A DNA stretch of 64,000 nt from G963663315 sp963665165 (GCA_963665165.1 OY761989.1:248001-312000); one strand, 5' to 3'. Numbered from the stretch's first letter, positions 52,263-61,473 are shown. A program made the numbers and translations. Notes: generated by a model from the sequence alone, not told the origin.

Positions 52263-53159
52263 TTATCCCCTGCGGCGTCGGCGATTGGAACGTCCGCCGC
52301 CCGCGCCTTCATGGGTCGGTTGTCGATATTTTTTTAACCAGCGCACGCAATTCACATCATGCCCCATGACCACATCGGCACTCATGACCCCCTGCATCAC
52401 CTCTTCGTGAAGCGGATTGGTGATCGCCGAGGTCATGCCTGCGCCAATCGCCATACTGAGAAAATGTCCATCCATCCCCTTTCGATTGGGGATGCCGAAG
52501 CTGAAATTCGAAGCGCCGCAGGTGGTATTCACTTTCAACTCTTCTCTCAACCGCTTGACCAGATGCAATACCTGGCGGCCGGCGCTGTTGACGGCTCCGA
52601 CCGGCATGACCAGCGGATCAACCACTACATCGCTGTAATGAATCCCGTGGTCCGCCGCTCGTTCAACGATTCTTTTTGCGACATCGAAACGCTCATCCGG
52701 ATTTTCCGATATGCCGGCCTCGTCGTTGGAAATAGCGACTACGGCCGCGCCGTATTTCCTGACCAGCGGCAATACGGATTCAAGCCGTTCCTCCTCACCC
52801 GTCACCGAATTCAACAACGCCTTGCCCTGATAAACCTGCAAGCCCGCCTCCAGCGCCGCCACAATGGACGAATCGATGGAAAGCGGAACATCGGTAATCG
52901 ACTGCACCAGTTGAATGGCCTCAGCCAGAATCCGCGGTTCATCGGCCAGAGGAATCCCGGCATTCACGTCCAGCATGGCGGCGCCCGCGGCAACCTGTGC
53001 CAGCGCATCGCCTTGCACACGGCTGTAATCCCCGACTTTCATTTCGTCCGCGAGAATCTTCCTCCCGGTCGGATTGATTCTTTCTCCGACAATCACGAAT
53101 GGCTGCTCAAAGCCGATCCGCACTTCCCGGGTTGCTGAACTGATAACCGTATCCGTCAT
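52263..53159 (-). CDS. Methyltetrahydrofolate:corrinoid methyltransferase
   Basis: A 298-residue pterin-binding (DHPS-like TIM barrel) protein starting at 53159 (MTDTVISSATREVRIGFEQPF); a GTG at 53213 is a weaker choice. The family opening 'IVGERINPTGRKILADEM', the 'VDVNAGIP'-type segment 'GAAMLDVNAGIPLADEPRI', 'VPLSIDSSIVAALEAGL' and 'LNSVTGEEERLESVLPLV' are intact; 'CGASNFSFGIPNR' is also typical. It moves a methyl group between the corrinoid protein and tetrahydrofolate. The tail is basic and Gly-rich (GAGGGRSNRRRRRG), like that of the RACo protein in the same operon. Confidence 0.92.
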   Translation of the reverse strand: MTDTVISSATREVRIGFEQPFVIVGERINPTGRKILADEMKVGDYSRVQGDALAQVAAGAAMLDVNAGIPLADEPRILAEAIQLVQSITDVPLSIDSSIVAALEAGLQVYQGKALLNSVTGEEERLESVLPLVRKYGAAVVAISNDEAGISENPDERFDVAKRIVERAADHGIHYSDVVVDPLVMPVGAVNSAGRQVLHLVKRLREELKVNTTCGASNFSFGIPNRKGMDGHFLSMAIGAGMTSAITNPLHEEVMQGVMSADVVMGHDVNCVRWLKKYRQPTHEGAGGGRSNRRRRRG

Positions 53160-53281
53160 AGCCTTATCTGTTTTAACCTGATTTGCAAGTTCTGTTACGT
53201 TCGCATGACTCACCCATGTGAATCAGCCGGAAAAATGGCCCGCTTCAGTGCGCTCCGGCCATCTCAAAACCATCTGAAGTC

Positions 53282-53596
53282 TCAGGATTGAGCCTGACCT
53301 CCAGAATCATTGCCGTGGTTGCGCACAAGCCCGATCAATCTTTCCCGGTCGTATGACTCTTCCAGACTGGCCGCTCTCGCCTCTGCCACAGATTTCAGGT
53401 CATCACCGCAGTTCTCGGAAACCCGTTTCCATTCCTCAAGATAGGCGTCGGTCCCGGCCTTGCCGGCACGCATCGCCGCCGCGTCAATGGCCTCGGCGAA
53501 ACGTTCGGAAAGCTGCACTTTTTCCGATTTGCGTCGTTCTTTCGCGATCACCTGGGCGGGAATATCACGCCAGTAAACCGTAATCAATTGAGCCAT
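53282..53596 (-). CDS. Small 'virulence factor' family protein
   Basis: A 104-residue protein reading MAQLITVYWRDIPAQVIAKE at its start, the pattern of a small family annotated as 'virulence factor' (PF13769 by memory). The body is charged and helical ('RFAEAIDAAAMRAGKAGTDAYLEEWKR'). It recurs next to corrinoid methyltransferase genes in proteobacteria, so a role in that pathway is more likely than virulence. No catalytic motif is visible. Confidence 0.8.
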   Translation of the reverse strand: MAQLITVYWRDIPAQVIAKERRKSEKVQLSERFAEAIDAAAMRAGKAGTDAYLEEWKRVSENCGDDLKSVAEARAASLEESYDRERLIGLVRNHGNDSGGQAQS

Positions 53597-53646
53597 AAGA
53601 TATCTCCAGGCAAAACCTGCCAGTCAGTGTCAGTGGTGAGATGGAA

Positions 53647-54267
53647 TCAGGACGCGGTGGCTGGTATATGCTCCGCCTCACCGGCAAGCCGGACTTGAAG
53701 TTCAGATTCCAGAAGCCTGTCCCCGGTCACCACCTTTTCATAACTCACGCCCAGATACTGAGCCGCCTCTTCCGCTTTTTTCTCTACCCCGGCATCTTCC
53801 TTCTGGGCCAGGTAAACCAGTTTTTTGTAATTTCCGAAGAACTGGTCCTTCAACTCGGGATATTTGTCCAGCGACAATCCGCGTATGACCAGCCGGTCGA
53901 AATGAATGGCCAGGAAATCGGTGAGATAGAAGGTGCCGGGTTCGGATTCATGCAAATGACGAAATTTTTCCTTGCCGGCAAACATTTCATAACAATGAGC
54001 GCCCGGCAATCGTTCGACGTTTTCTTCTCGGAGCGCCTTGTCCAGCAACCCGCCTGTCCCGCAGTCCGAATAGGCCACAAACAGTTTTTCATAGTCTGCA
54101 CGATTATCCCGGATTTTTTCCCGGACCGCCTGCGGAATATCCTGTGGATGATTATGCAACTCGGCAGGCAGACACTGGATATCGACATGGTCCCATTGAT
54201 TGAGACTCTTGATCCGGACCAGTTCATGGGCCAGGGCGCCGCAGGCAATCACCAGAATTTTTTTCAT
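53647..54267 (-). CDS. DUF1638 family protein
   Basis: A 206-residue protein starting at 54267 (MKKILVIACGALAHELVRI). Conserved parts are 'CLPAELHNHPQDIPQAVREKI', 'FVAYSDCGTGGLLDKAL' and 'LPGAHCYEMFAG', with three cysteines that are conserved in the family as recalled. DUF1638 proteins are found next to methylamine/betaine-type corrinoid genes and have unknown function. It lies between the corrinoid protein and the small 'virulence factor' gene. Confidence 0.88.
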   Translation of the reverse strand: MKKILVIACGALAHELVRIKSLNQWDHVDIQCLPAELHNHPQDIPQAVREKIRDNRADYEKLFVAYSDCGTGGLLDKALREENVERLPGAHCYEMFAGKEKFRHLHESEPGTFYLTDFLAIHFDRLVIRGLSLDKYPELKDQFFGNYKKLVYLAQKEDAGVEKKAEEAAQYLGVSYEKVVTGDRLLESELQVRLAGEAEHIPATAS

Positions 54268-54329
54268 TGGAAGCGCCTCACCGGGAACTTCAGACAACCA
54301 TCGGTTAAATCACGGAACCGCCAGGGTTT

Positions 54330-55031
54330 TTACGCAGCGCGCTTTTCGGCAATCTTGGCCTGCGCCGTTTCCACTGCAACCGCCGCGTCCCGGCAGTAAG
54401 CATCTGCGCCTATGGCCTGACCGAACTCCTCGTTCAAAGGCGCCCCGCCAACCAATACGATATAGTCATCACGAATGCCTCTTTCCACCAGAGTATCGAT
54501 CACCACTTTCATATACGGCATCGTGGTTGTCAGCAGCGCCGACATGCCGATGATATCCGGATTGTGTTCTTCAATCGCGTTCATGTAATTATCCACCGGG
54601 TTGTCGATGCCGAGATTGATCACTTCAAACCCCGCCCCCTCCATCATCATGGCGACGAGATTCTTGCCAATATCATGAATATCTCCTTTCACCGTACCGA
54701 TGATCATTTTACCAATCGGCTCGGCGCCGGTCTCGGCCAGCAACGGACGGAGTATTTCCATCCCGCCTTTCATCGCGTTGGCCGACATCAACACTTCAGG
54801 AACGAACAAAATGCCATCCCGGAAGTCGATACCGACAATTCGCATGCCTTCTACCAAGGCATCATCCAGAACCCGGGTGGCCTGCCATCCCCGTTCCAGA
54901 AGAATCCGGGTGCCTTCTACGATTTCCTCACGCAACCCGTCATAAAGATCATCGTGCATTTGTTCAACGAGTTCATCGTCGGGCAACGACGATAAATCCA
55001 GTTCATCGTCATCATAGTTATCGTCAACCAT
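54330..55031 (-). CDS. Corrinoid (B12-binding) methyl-carrier protein
   Basis: A 233-residue protein of the MtbC/MtmC type. The N-terminal cap domain (about residues 20-100, 'DGLREEIVEGTRILLERGW...LFVPEVLMSANAMKGGMEIL') precedes the B12-binding Rossmann domain, with the DxHxxG site as 'KGDIHDIGKNLVAMMMEGAGFEVINLG', where the His is the cobalt ligand. 'GMSALLTTTMPYMKVVI' and 'VGGAPLNEEF' also fit. An extra acidic N-terminus (DDNYDDDELDLSSLPDDE) is present. It is the first gene of the operon leading to RACo. Methyl donor and substrate enzyme are not encoded nearby. Confidence 0.93.
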   Translation of the reverse strand: MVDDNYDDDELDLSSLPDDELVEQMHDDLYDGLREEIVEGTRILLERGWQATRVLDDALVEGMRIVGIDFRDGILFVPEVLMSANAMKGGMEILRPLLAETGAEPIGKMIIGTVKGDIHDIGKNLVAMMMEGAGFEVINLGIDNPVDNYMNAIEEHNPDIIGMSALLTTTMPYMKVVIDTLVERGIRDDYIVLVGGAPLNEEFGQAIGADAYCRDAAVAVETAQAKIAEKRAA

Positions 55032-55162
55032 CTTAAAGTCCCGTGATTAAAAGAAAGTATGAAGAACAGGGAAAGCGCCGCAGCCAAACTGCTTTAAAGT
55101 GGGGCCAGAATATACAAGCCCGTGAGATTATGCAATATATAATTTTGCGATATTATCCAACA

Positions 55163-55732
55163 TTATCCATTACAGTTGACCGACTGAATGATCTTCATCA
55201 ATTCACCTTTTCCCTGTACCAGTTCTTCCTTCGATAACCCCAGAATCTCATGCGGGAAAACCAGCCACTGCCCGGTGGTATGTACATAGTAATCCGGTTC
55301 ACGCCCGGTCTGGTTGTTTGCGCTCTTGTACCATGGAACCGCAATCCTCACCTGTTGCGGCATATTCTGCCGGGTTCTCACAACGAGTTCCTCCAGCAGG
55401 GCTTGTATGCTTCGGCCTGAATCGTAAACATCATCCACGATCAGCAACGCATTCTCCGGTTTCAGGTTCTCGACCAGATAGTCCAGACCGCACACCCGCA
55501 CCTTGTCGGCTGTCTCTGAAATTCCAGTGTAAAACGAAGTTCGCACACTGATATGGTCGCTCCGAACGCCGAAATATTCGAGCATTTCCTGAACGACAAT
55601 CGCCACCGGCGCGCCGCCGCGCCAGATACCAACCACAAAATCCGGCCGATAACCGCTTTCTACAATCTGCGCCGCCAGCCTGCAGGAATCTTCGAGGAGA
55701 TCCTGTGCCGATATGTAATGTTTTCCCGTCAT
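55163..55732 (-). CDS. Phosphoribosyltransferase family protein
   Basis: A 189-residue type I PRTase starting at 55732 (MTGKHYISAQDLLEDSCRL). The PRPP motif is 'ENALLIVDDVYDSGRSIQALL', and 'VVGIWRGGAPVAIVVQEML' is the first loop. It resembles hypoxanthine/guanine or xanthine phosphoribosyltransferases, with 'VHTTGQWLVFPHEI' at the C-terminus as in Gpt-like enzymes. Which base it uses cannot be told. It is 131 bases upstream of the corrinoid gene on the same strand but separated by an AT-rich gap, so probably a separate unit. Confidence 0.85.
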   Translation of the reverse strand: MTGKHYISAQDLLEDSCRLAAQIVESGYRPDFVVGIWRGGAPVAIVVQEMLEYFGVRSDHISVRTSFYTGISETADKVRVCGLDYLVENLKPENALLIVDDVYDSGRSIQALLEELVVRTRQNMPQQVRIAVPWYKSANNQTGREPDYYVHTTGQWLVFPHEILGLSKEELVQGKGELMKIIQSVNCNG

Positions 55733-55850
55733 CCTTGATGAGCATACCATCGAACCCGGCCGGGAACGGGAACCCGCAAATACCGGAACCCGCGCCAACC
55801 GCTAATTTCCCGTCCTGGCAAGGGGGCTTCCACCGCCCCCATCCCCAGGG

Positions 55851-58043
55851 TCAGGCGAGGTCGAAACGATCCAGGTTCATGACCTTGTCCCACGCCGCCA
55901 CAAAGTCCTGTACGAACTGTTGCCCGGAATCTCCACATCCATAGAATTCCGCGAGAGCCCGAAGCTGGGAGTTCGAACCGAAGATCAGATCGACACGAGT
56001 GCCGGTCCATTTCACTTCACCCGTTGCGCGGTCGCGCCCTTCGAACAAATCGCAGTCTTCGGAAGTCGGCGTCCAGGCTGTTCCCATATCAAGCAGATTC
56101 ACGAAGAAATCGTTGGTCAGACTCTCTGGCCGACTGGTGAAGACCCCGTGTGGAGACTGCCCGGAGTTTGCATTCAGGACGCGCAGGCCGCCAACCAGAA
56201 CCGTCATCTCCGGGGCCGTCAGTGTCAGCAACTGCGCCCGGTCAACCATCAACTGCTCTGCCGGTACGGTGGACTTCGCCTTGAGATAATTACGGAACCC
56301 GTCCGCAGTCGGCTCCAGCACAGCAAACGACTCCACATCGGTCTGCTCCTGGGCCGCATCGGCACGACCCGGCGTGAACGGAACGGTCACATCGTACCCG
56401 GCATTTTTGGCGGCCTGCTCAACTCCTGTACAGCCAGCCAGAACAATTACATCAGCCAGCGAGACCGCCTTGCCGTCTGGCGCCGAGTCGTTGAACTCCC
56501 GCTGGATGCCTGCAAGGGTCTGCAATACCGCCGCAAGCGGGTCCGGTTGATTAACCGACCAGTCTTTTTGAGGCGCAAGACGAATACGCGCGCCATTCGC
56601 GCCGCCGCGCATGTCCGAACCACGGAAGGTTGACGCGGATGCCCAGGCCGTAGAAACCCGTTGCGAAACGGACAATCCCGAAGCCTGGATCCTGTCCTTG
56701 AGATCGGCGGTATCCCGCTCATCAATCAACTCATGGGTAACCGCAGGAATCGGATCCTGCCAGATCAGCTCCTCCTGTGGAACCTCCGGGCCATGATAAC
56801 GGGCGCGGGGACCCATATCGCGGTGCGTCAGCTTGAACCACGCACGGGCAAACGCGTCTGCGAACTCCTCGGGATTCTCATGAAAACGACGCGCAATCGG
56901 CTCATAGGCCGGATCCATCCTCATGGCCATATCCGCCGTAGTCATGATCGGCGCATGTCGTTTTGACGAATCGTGCGCATCCGGCACCGCGTCAGATGCC
57001 GCGTTATCCTTCGGAACCCACTGGTTCGCGCCGGCCGGGCTCTTGGTCAACTCCCACTCGTAACCGAACAGGTTGTCAAAATAACCCATGTCCCATTTGG
57101 TTGGATTGGTCGTCCACGCACCCTCGAGTCCGCTGGTGATGGCGTCCCCGGCTTTCCCGCAACCATGGCTGCTCATCCAGCCGAAACCCTGCGCCTCGAT
57201 ACTGGCGCCTTCCGGTTCAGCGCCAACATGGGCGGCATCCCCGGCGCCGTGGCATTTACCAAAAGTGTGTCCACCGGCGGTAAGCGCAACGGTCTCCTCA
57301 TCATCCATCGCCATGCGGGCAAAAGTCTCGCGGACATCGACCCCGGACGCAACTGGATCGGGGTTACCGTTCGGCCCTTCCGGATTGACATAGATCAAAC
57401 CCATTTGCACGGCCCCGAGCGGCGTCGCGAGGTCGCGTTCGCCAGAGTAGCGCTCGTCCCCAAGCCACTCATTCTCAGTACCCCAGTTGATGTCTTCCTC
57501 GGATTGCCATATGTCTTCACGACCGCCCCCGAACCCGAACGTCTTGAATCCCATCGACTCCAGAGCGCAGTTACCGGCCAGGATCATCAGGTCGGCCCAG
57601 GAAATTTTCCTGCCGTATTTCTGCTTGATCGGCCACAACAGTCTGCGCGCCTTGTCGAGGTTGCCGTTATCAGGCCAACTGTTGACAGGCGCAAAGCGCT
57701 GGTTGCCGGTTCCGGCGCCGCCGCGGCCATCGCCGATACGGTAGGTGCCCGCGACGTGCCAGGCCATGCGAATAAAGAGCGGGCCATAATGGCCATAGTC
57801 AGCCGGCCACCAGTCCTGTGATGTCGTCATCAATTCATACAGATCCTGCTTCAGCGCATCATAGTCGAGGCTCTTGAATTCCTCCACATAATTAAAACCG
57901 TCATCCGTCGGGGCAGACTGGGGAGAATGCTGGTGCAAAATATTAATGTTTAACTGGCCCGGCCACCAATCCCGGTTCGTGGTTCCGCCTCCGGCAGAAT
58001 TATCCGGCACATCATGGACGGGGCATTTACTCTTTTCAGTCAT
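55851..58043 (-). CDS. katG: Catalase-peroxidase KatG
   Basis: A 730-residue bifunctional heme enzyme that removes hydrogen peroxide. The distal site is 'IRMAWHVAGTYRIGDGRGGAG' (Arg, Trp, His), with the Trp of the Met-Tyr-Trp crosslink; the Tyr is in 'LIYVNPEGPNG'. The proximal His is in 'LTAGGHTFGKCHGAG'. The C-terminal gene-duplicated domain is present. A strong AGGAGATG ribosome binding site precedes the ATG. It is monocistronic; OxyR control is likely by analogy but no site was identified. Confidence 0.97.
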   Translation of the reverse strand: MTEKSKCPVHDVPDNSAGGGTTNRDWWPGQLNINILHQHSPQSAPTDDGFNYVEEFKSLDYDALKQDLYELMTTSQDWWPADYGHYGPLFIRMAWHVAGTYRIGDGRGGAGTGNQRFAPVNSWPDNGNLDKARRLLWPIKQKYGRKISWADLMILAGNCALESMGFKTFGFGGGREDIWQSEEDINWGTENEWLGDERYSGERDLATPLGAVQMGLIYVNPEGPNGNPDPVASGVDVRETFARMAMDDEETVALTAGGHTFGKCHGAGDAAHVGAEPEGASIEAQGFGWMSSHGCGKAGDAITSGLEGAWTTNPTKWDMGYFDNLFGYEWELTKSPAGANQWVPKDNAASDAVPDAHDSSKRHAPIMTTADMAMRMDPAYEPIARRFHENPEEFADAFARAWFKLTHRDMGPRARYHGPEVPQEELIWQDPIPAVTHELIDERDTADLKDRIQASGLSVSQRVSTAWASASTFRGSDMRGGANGARIRLAPQKDWSVNQPDPLAAVLQTLAGIQREFNDSAPDGKAVSLADVIVLAGCTGVEQAAKNAGYDVTVPFTPGRADAAQEQTDVESFAVLEPTADGFRNYLKAKSTVPAEQLMVDRAQLLTLTAPEMTVLVGGLRVLNANSGQSPHGVFTSRPESLTNDFFVNLLDMGTAWTPTSEDCDLFEGRDRATGEVKWTGTRVDLIFGSNSQLRALAEFYGCGDSGQQFVQDFVAAWDKVMNLDRFDLA

Positions 58044-58348
58044 AAAATCATCTCCTGGTTTTTCTCAGATCTTTATATTACACAGACACGAAATCAACCG
58101 GATTATATATCAGATTGCGCATGGTTTTTGACAGGACGCTACAGGATTTTCCGCAACACAGGCGGATTGCCGGCCTGTTTTGTAGCGATGCAGGGGGATA
58201 GGGGTATAATCGCCTTTTACAGCCGTTGCCCCGCTGGTCAATCTTACCCATGCTGTCATTTATAACTTCCCGATAGACTTTCCCGATTGGCCCCACCGGC
58301 TATAACCCTGAAGTCGATTTCAAGGAATCCGGCCTGACCCCATTGCAC
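58044..58348. other. Divergent intergenic region katG / MFS
   Basis: About 305 bases between divergent genes. A TATAAT at 58205-58210 faces the MFS gene with a poor -35 (TTGTAG, 19-base spacer). No gene, RNA or clear operator was recognised. Confidence 0.4.
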
Positions 58349-59518
58349 ATGATCGGGAAGAAAGAATTTGTCGCCTTGATGGCGCTCAACATGTCGCTCG
58401 TCGCGCTGGCCATTGACGCCATGCTGCCCGCCCTCGCCGGGATCGATTCCGACCTCGACCTGACGCATGACAATGACCGGCAACTGGTTCTGACCATCCT
58501 GTTCCTCGGACTGGCGCTGGGCCAGTTGTTCTATGGCCCGGTATCCGATTTCCTGGGCCGAAGGCCTCCGATTTTCTTCGGCTACGGACTGTTTATCATC
58601 GGCAGCATCCTCGCCGTGGTTGCCCCGACTTTCGAGTGGCTCCTGTTCGGTCGATTCCTGCAGGGCCTCGGGGCGGCAGCCCCCCGCATCGTGACCCTCG
58701 CCATCATCCGGGACGGCGTCGCAGGCCGGGAAATGGCCCATCTGATGTCACTGGTGATGATGGTCTTCATTCTGGTGCCCGCAATCGCCCCGGCGCTCGG
58801 ACAGGCCATCCTGCTATTCACTTCCTGGCGGGGAATTTTCGTCGCCCTGCTGATGCTGTCCAGCATGACACTGGTCTGGTTTTATCTCCGGCAACCCGAA
58901 ACCCTGCCGCCCGAGGGACGCCGACCATTGACACCGACCGCGCTTCGAAGATCACTGGTCGAGATACTGAAAACCCGGGTGACCGTGGTCTATACCCTGG
59001 CGGGCGGAATGATTTTCGGGGCGTTCGTGGGCTTTTTGAACTCTGCCCAGCAGATTTTTCAGGAACTGTATGGTCTCGGGGCGCAGTTCCCGGCTTATTT
59101 CGCGGTACTGGCCCTGATCATTGGCGGGGCCTCCATCGTGAATTCCAGGCTGGTAATGCGTCTGGGCATGCGTTTCCTGTGCCGCCTCGGCCTCACGGCA
59201 ACGATTGCGACGTCTTTCGCTTTCTGGTTCTATTGCCAGTTTCAGCAGCCTGGTCTCTGGCTGCTCATGGCGTATCTGGGAATCACCTTTTTTTGTACCG
59301 GCATCCTGTTCGGCAATGTCAACGCTCTGGCCATGGAACCACTGGGCCATGTGGCCGGGCTGGCATCTTCCATGATCGGGTCCGCAACCACATTTATTTC
59401 CCTGGTCCTGGGTTATTTCATCGGTCACGCCTACGACAGTTCAGTGATTCCACTGGTCACGGGATTCGGTTTGCTCAGCTTTTTTTCGCTCGGACTCATG
59501 CTCCTGTCCAAAGACTGA
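58349..59518 (+). CDS. Bcr/CflA-type multidrug MFS transporter
   Basis: A 389-residue permease with about twelve hydrophobic segments. 'LAIDAMLPALAGIDSDL' near the start and 'GQLFYGPVSDFLGRRPPIFFGYGLFIIGS' (motif A with DxxGRR) are typical of the DHA1 Bcr/CflA group. A TTG at 58343 is an alternative start. It likely exports drugs or small metabolites; the substrate is unknown. It converges with the sulfotransferase gene (10-base gap). Confidence 0.87.
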   Translation: MIGKKEFVALMALNMSLVALAIDAMLPALAGIDSDLDLTHDNDRQLVLTILFLGLALGQLFYGPVSDFLGRRPPIFFGYGLFIIGSILAVVAPTFEWLLFGRFLQGLGAAAPRIVTLAIIRDGVAGREMAHLMSLVMMVFILVPAIAPALGQAILLFTSWRGIFVALLMLSSMTLVWFYLRQPETLPPEGRRPLTPTALRRSLVEILKTRVTVVYTLAGGMIFGAFVGFLNSAQQIFQELYGLGAQFPAYFAVLALIIGGASIVNSRLVMRLGMRFLCRLGLTATIATSFAFWFYCQFQQPGLWLLMAYLGITFFCTGILFGNVNALAMEPLGHVAGLASSMIGSATTFISLVLGYFIGHAYDSSVIPLVTGFGLLSFFSLGLMLLSKD

Positions 59519-59528
59519 TGACGCTGCC

Positions 59529-60308
59529 TTAATCAGCGCCAACCGACCGGCTGCGAGACGAGAGTTCCAGATAATACGGCCAGTGGTGGTCAAGAAATTC
59601 TTGCAGTTTCGGCTCTTGCCTGACCAGTTGCGAAAATTCCGCATGCACTTGTGCATCCTCTCGCGGGTCCGGAACAATCGCAGAATGACGCGCTGTGCGT
59701 GCATGCCAGGCCGCCACCGGCTCCCAATCACGAGGAACCTTTCCGGCCTGCCATGAAAACGCCTCGTCCACATATTCAAGTCCAAGGCGTTGCCACAAGG
59801 CGCCGATGGTTCCCCGCGGGTCACACTGTATGTCCTCGGCGCGAACTACCGGAGGTTCTTTGCCGGCAAGTCCCGTAATCCAGCGAAAAAGGCGCCACTG
59901 CGCTTCCAGTCCTGCCTCCTCGCACACGAATTCCGTATCCAGCCTGTAGTAGGACATCAGCGCCCGGTACGGGTCACGGATGAGAAAAACATGGCGAAAA
60001 TGTTTTGCCAGCTCGGGATGCTTCATGAATTCCGCCACCACGTAATAAGCCATGTCCTTGACGAAAACCGGTTGATTCCGGGATTCCCTGTAAATCAGCC
60101 CGATAATGTCGTCGAAAGACCGGGGCCGATCCGGCTCCGCATCGAAGTGAGGCAGGTTTCTACGCCCCAAATGGGAATAGTAATAGTGAATGAAAGGTTC
60201 ATGCAAACAGCGGCAATCTCCACGCTCCCGCATGATCCGTTCCAGGGCCGTAGAAAGTGAGCGAGGGTGCGCCCAGAGAAGAATAACGGGATGAATCGGC
60301 GGTTTCAT
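59529..60308 (-). CDS. Sulfotransferase-like protein
   Basis: A 259-residue P-loop protein. The 5'-phosphosulfate loop is 'ILLWAHPRSLSTALERIM', a form of PRSxSTxL, and 'HVFLIRDPYRALMSYYR' is the 3'-phosphate motif region with the conserved Arg and Ser. Members transfer sulfate from PAPS, or act on aminoalcohol-type substrates; the acceptor is unknown. Its start overlaps the stop of ada by 4 bases, so the two are translationally coupled. Confidence 0.85.
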   Translation of the reverse strand: MKPPIHPVILLWAHPRSLSTALERIMRERGDCRCLHEPFIHYYYSHLGRRNLPHFDAEPDRPRSFDDIIGLIYRESRNQPVFVKDMAYYVVAEFMKHPELAKHFRHVFLIRDPYRALMSYYRLDTEFVCEEAGLEAQWRLFRWITGLAGKEPPVVRAEDIQCDPRGTIGALWQRLGLEYVDEAFSWQAGKVPRDWEPVAAWHARTARHSAIVPDPREDAQVHAEFSQLVRQEPKLQEFLDHHWPYYLELSSRSRSVGAD

Positions 60309-61363
60309 CGATTTCTTTCCGCGTCAAGCAGCGCTCTTTTACGTTCCAGGCCCCAACGATATCCTCCGAGACCTCCGTCTCCCCTCAAGACACGATGGCA
60401 GGGAATCAGCACTCCGATGCGGTTTCTGGCGCACGCCGAACCAACGGCCCGAGCCGCTAAGGGCTGGCCGATATTTGCAGCGAGTTCGCCGTAACCAAGA
60501 GTTTCGCCTTCACGGACACTCAACAAAAACTGCCACACTTTCATTTGAAATGCCGTACCCCGTATGTCGAGCGGCAAATCAGGCCGGGCCACTCCTTCGC
60601 CGATATGCCGGTCCAGCGCTTTCACCCAGACATCCAGTCCTGGCGCGGATTCTGCCGGTGAAACGCTCAACTCCGCATCAGGAAATTCCTCTTTCAGACT
60701 GGCAATCAAAGACTCTTCAGAGTCGCCAAATTGTACGAAACAAACCCCCTTGTCTGTCGCAGCCATGATCATCAAACCGAGCGCCGTGGTACGGCATGCG
60801 TAAGCGATTGTCTCGCCAGAACCGCCCGCTCGATAGGCTTTGGGTGGCATACCCGTATTGCGGGCCGCTTCGCCGTAGACACGGCTGATAGAACCGAATC
60901 CGGATGAGAATATCGCGTCAGTGACGCTGTCCCCGTCTTTCAGGGACTGTTTAAAGCATCGCATTCGAATAGCGTCCTGATAGGCTTTGGGTGAAATACC
61001 GAAAGCTTCCTTGAATACTCGCTGTAATCTGGAAGGCGAGAGTCCGGCGATATCGGACAAGCGCGACAACGGCAATGGCTGGTCAGCATGCTCTTCGATA
61101 TAGCGAGCAATTTTTACAAGTCGGTCCAGTCGTGGATTTCCCTGTGAAGGGCAGCATCGCTTGCAAGGCCGGAATCCGGCCGCCATCGCTGTTTCCATAC
61201 TTGGAAAGAATCTCAGGTTCTCAGGTTTCGCGGGGCGGGAAGAACACGAAGGCTGGCAGAATATCCCCGTTGTGACTACTCCATAGAAAAAACTTCCATC
61301 GCGGGTACTGTCCCTTTCCGCTACCGCTTTTCGCATATTCTGTTCGGATGGCATGGACATCAT
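60305..61363 (-). CDS. ada: Bifunctional Ada: methylphosphotriester transferase and regulator / O6-methylguanine-DNA methyltransferase
   Basis: A 352-residue protein. The N-terminal Ada zinc domain has cysteines at 36, 40, 67 and 70 ('GIFCQPSCSSR' and 'RPCKRCCPS'), where Cys 36 accepts the methyl group. An AraC-type HTH follows ('LSRLSDIAGLSPSRLQRVFKEAFGISPKAYQ'). The C-terminal alkyltransferase has 'GVLIPCHRVLRGDG' with the acceptor Cys and 'GYRWGLERKRALLDAE'. It removes methyl damage and, when methylated, activates alkylation-response genes, so it may induce itself and the sulfotransferase gene. Confidence 0.95.
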   Translation of the reverse strand: MMSMPSEQNMRKAVAERDSTRDGSFFYGVVTTGIFCQPSCSSRPAKPENLRFFPSMETAMAAGFRPCKRCCPSQGNPRLDRLVKIARYIEEHADQPLPLSRLSDIAGLSPSRLQRVFKEAFGISPKAYQDAIRMRCFKQSLKDGDSVTDAIFSSGFGSISRVYGEAARNTGMPPKAYRAGGSGETIAYACRTTALGLMIMAATDKGVCFVQFGDSEESLIASLKEEFPDAELSVSPAESAPGLDVWVKALDRHIGEGVARPDLPLDIRGTAFQMKVWQFLLSVREGETLGYGELAANIGQPLAARAVGSACARNRIGVLIPCHRVLRGDGGLGGYRWGLERKRALLDAERNR

Positions 61364-61473
61364 ATTACTTCATTCAAGTTGGCTTGTGATGATTTAGCCT
61401 GATTTCCATACGCGTTTCCATCCGTTTCTTGCTGAGTAATTTGCCGGTAACACGGCTGTCTGAATATCTTAAA

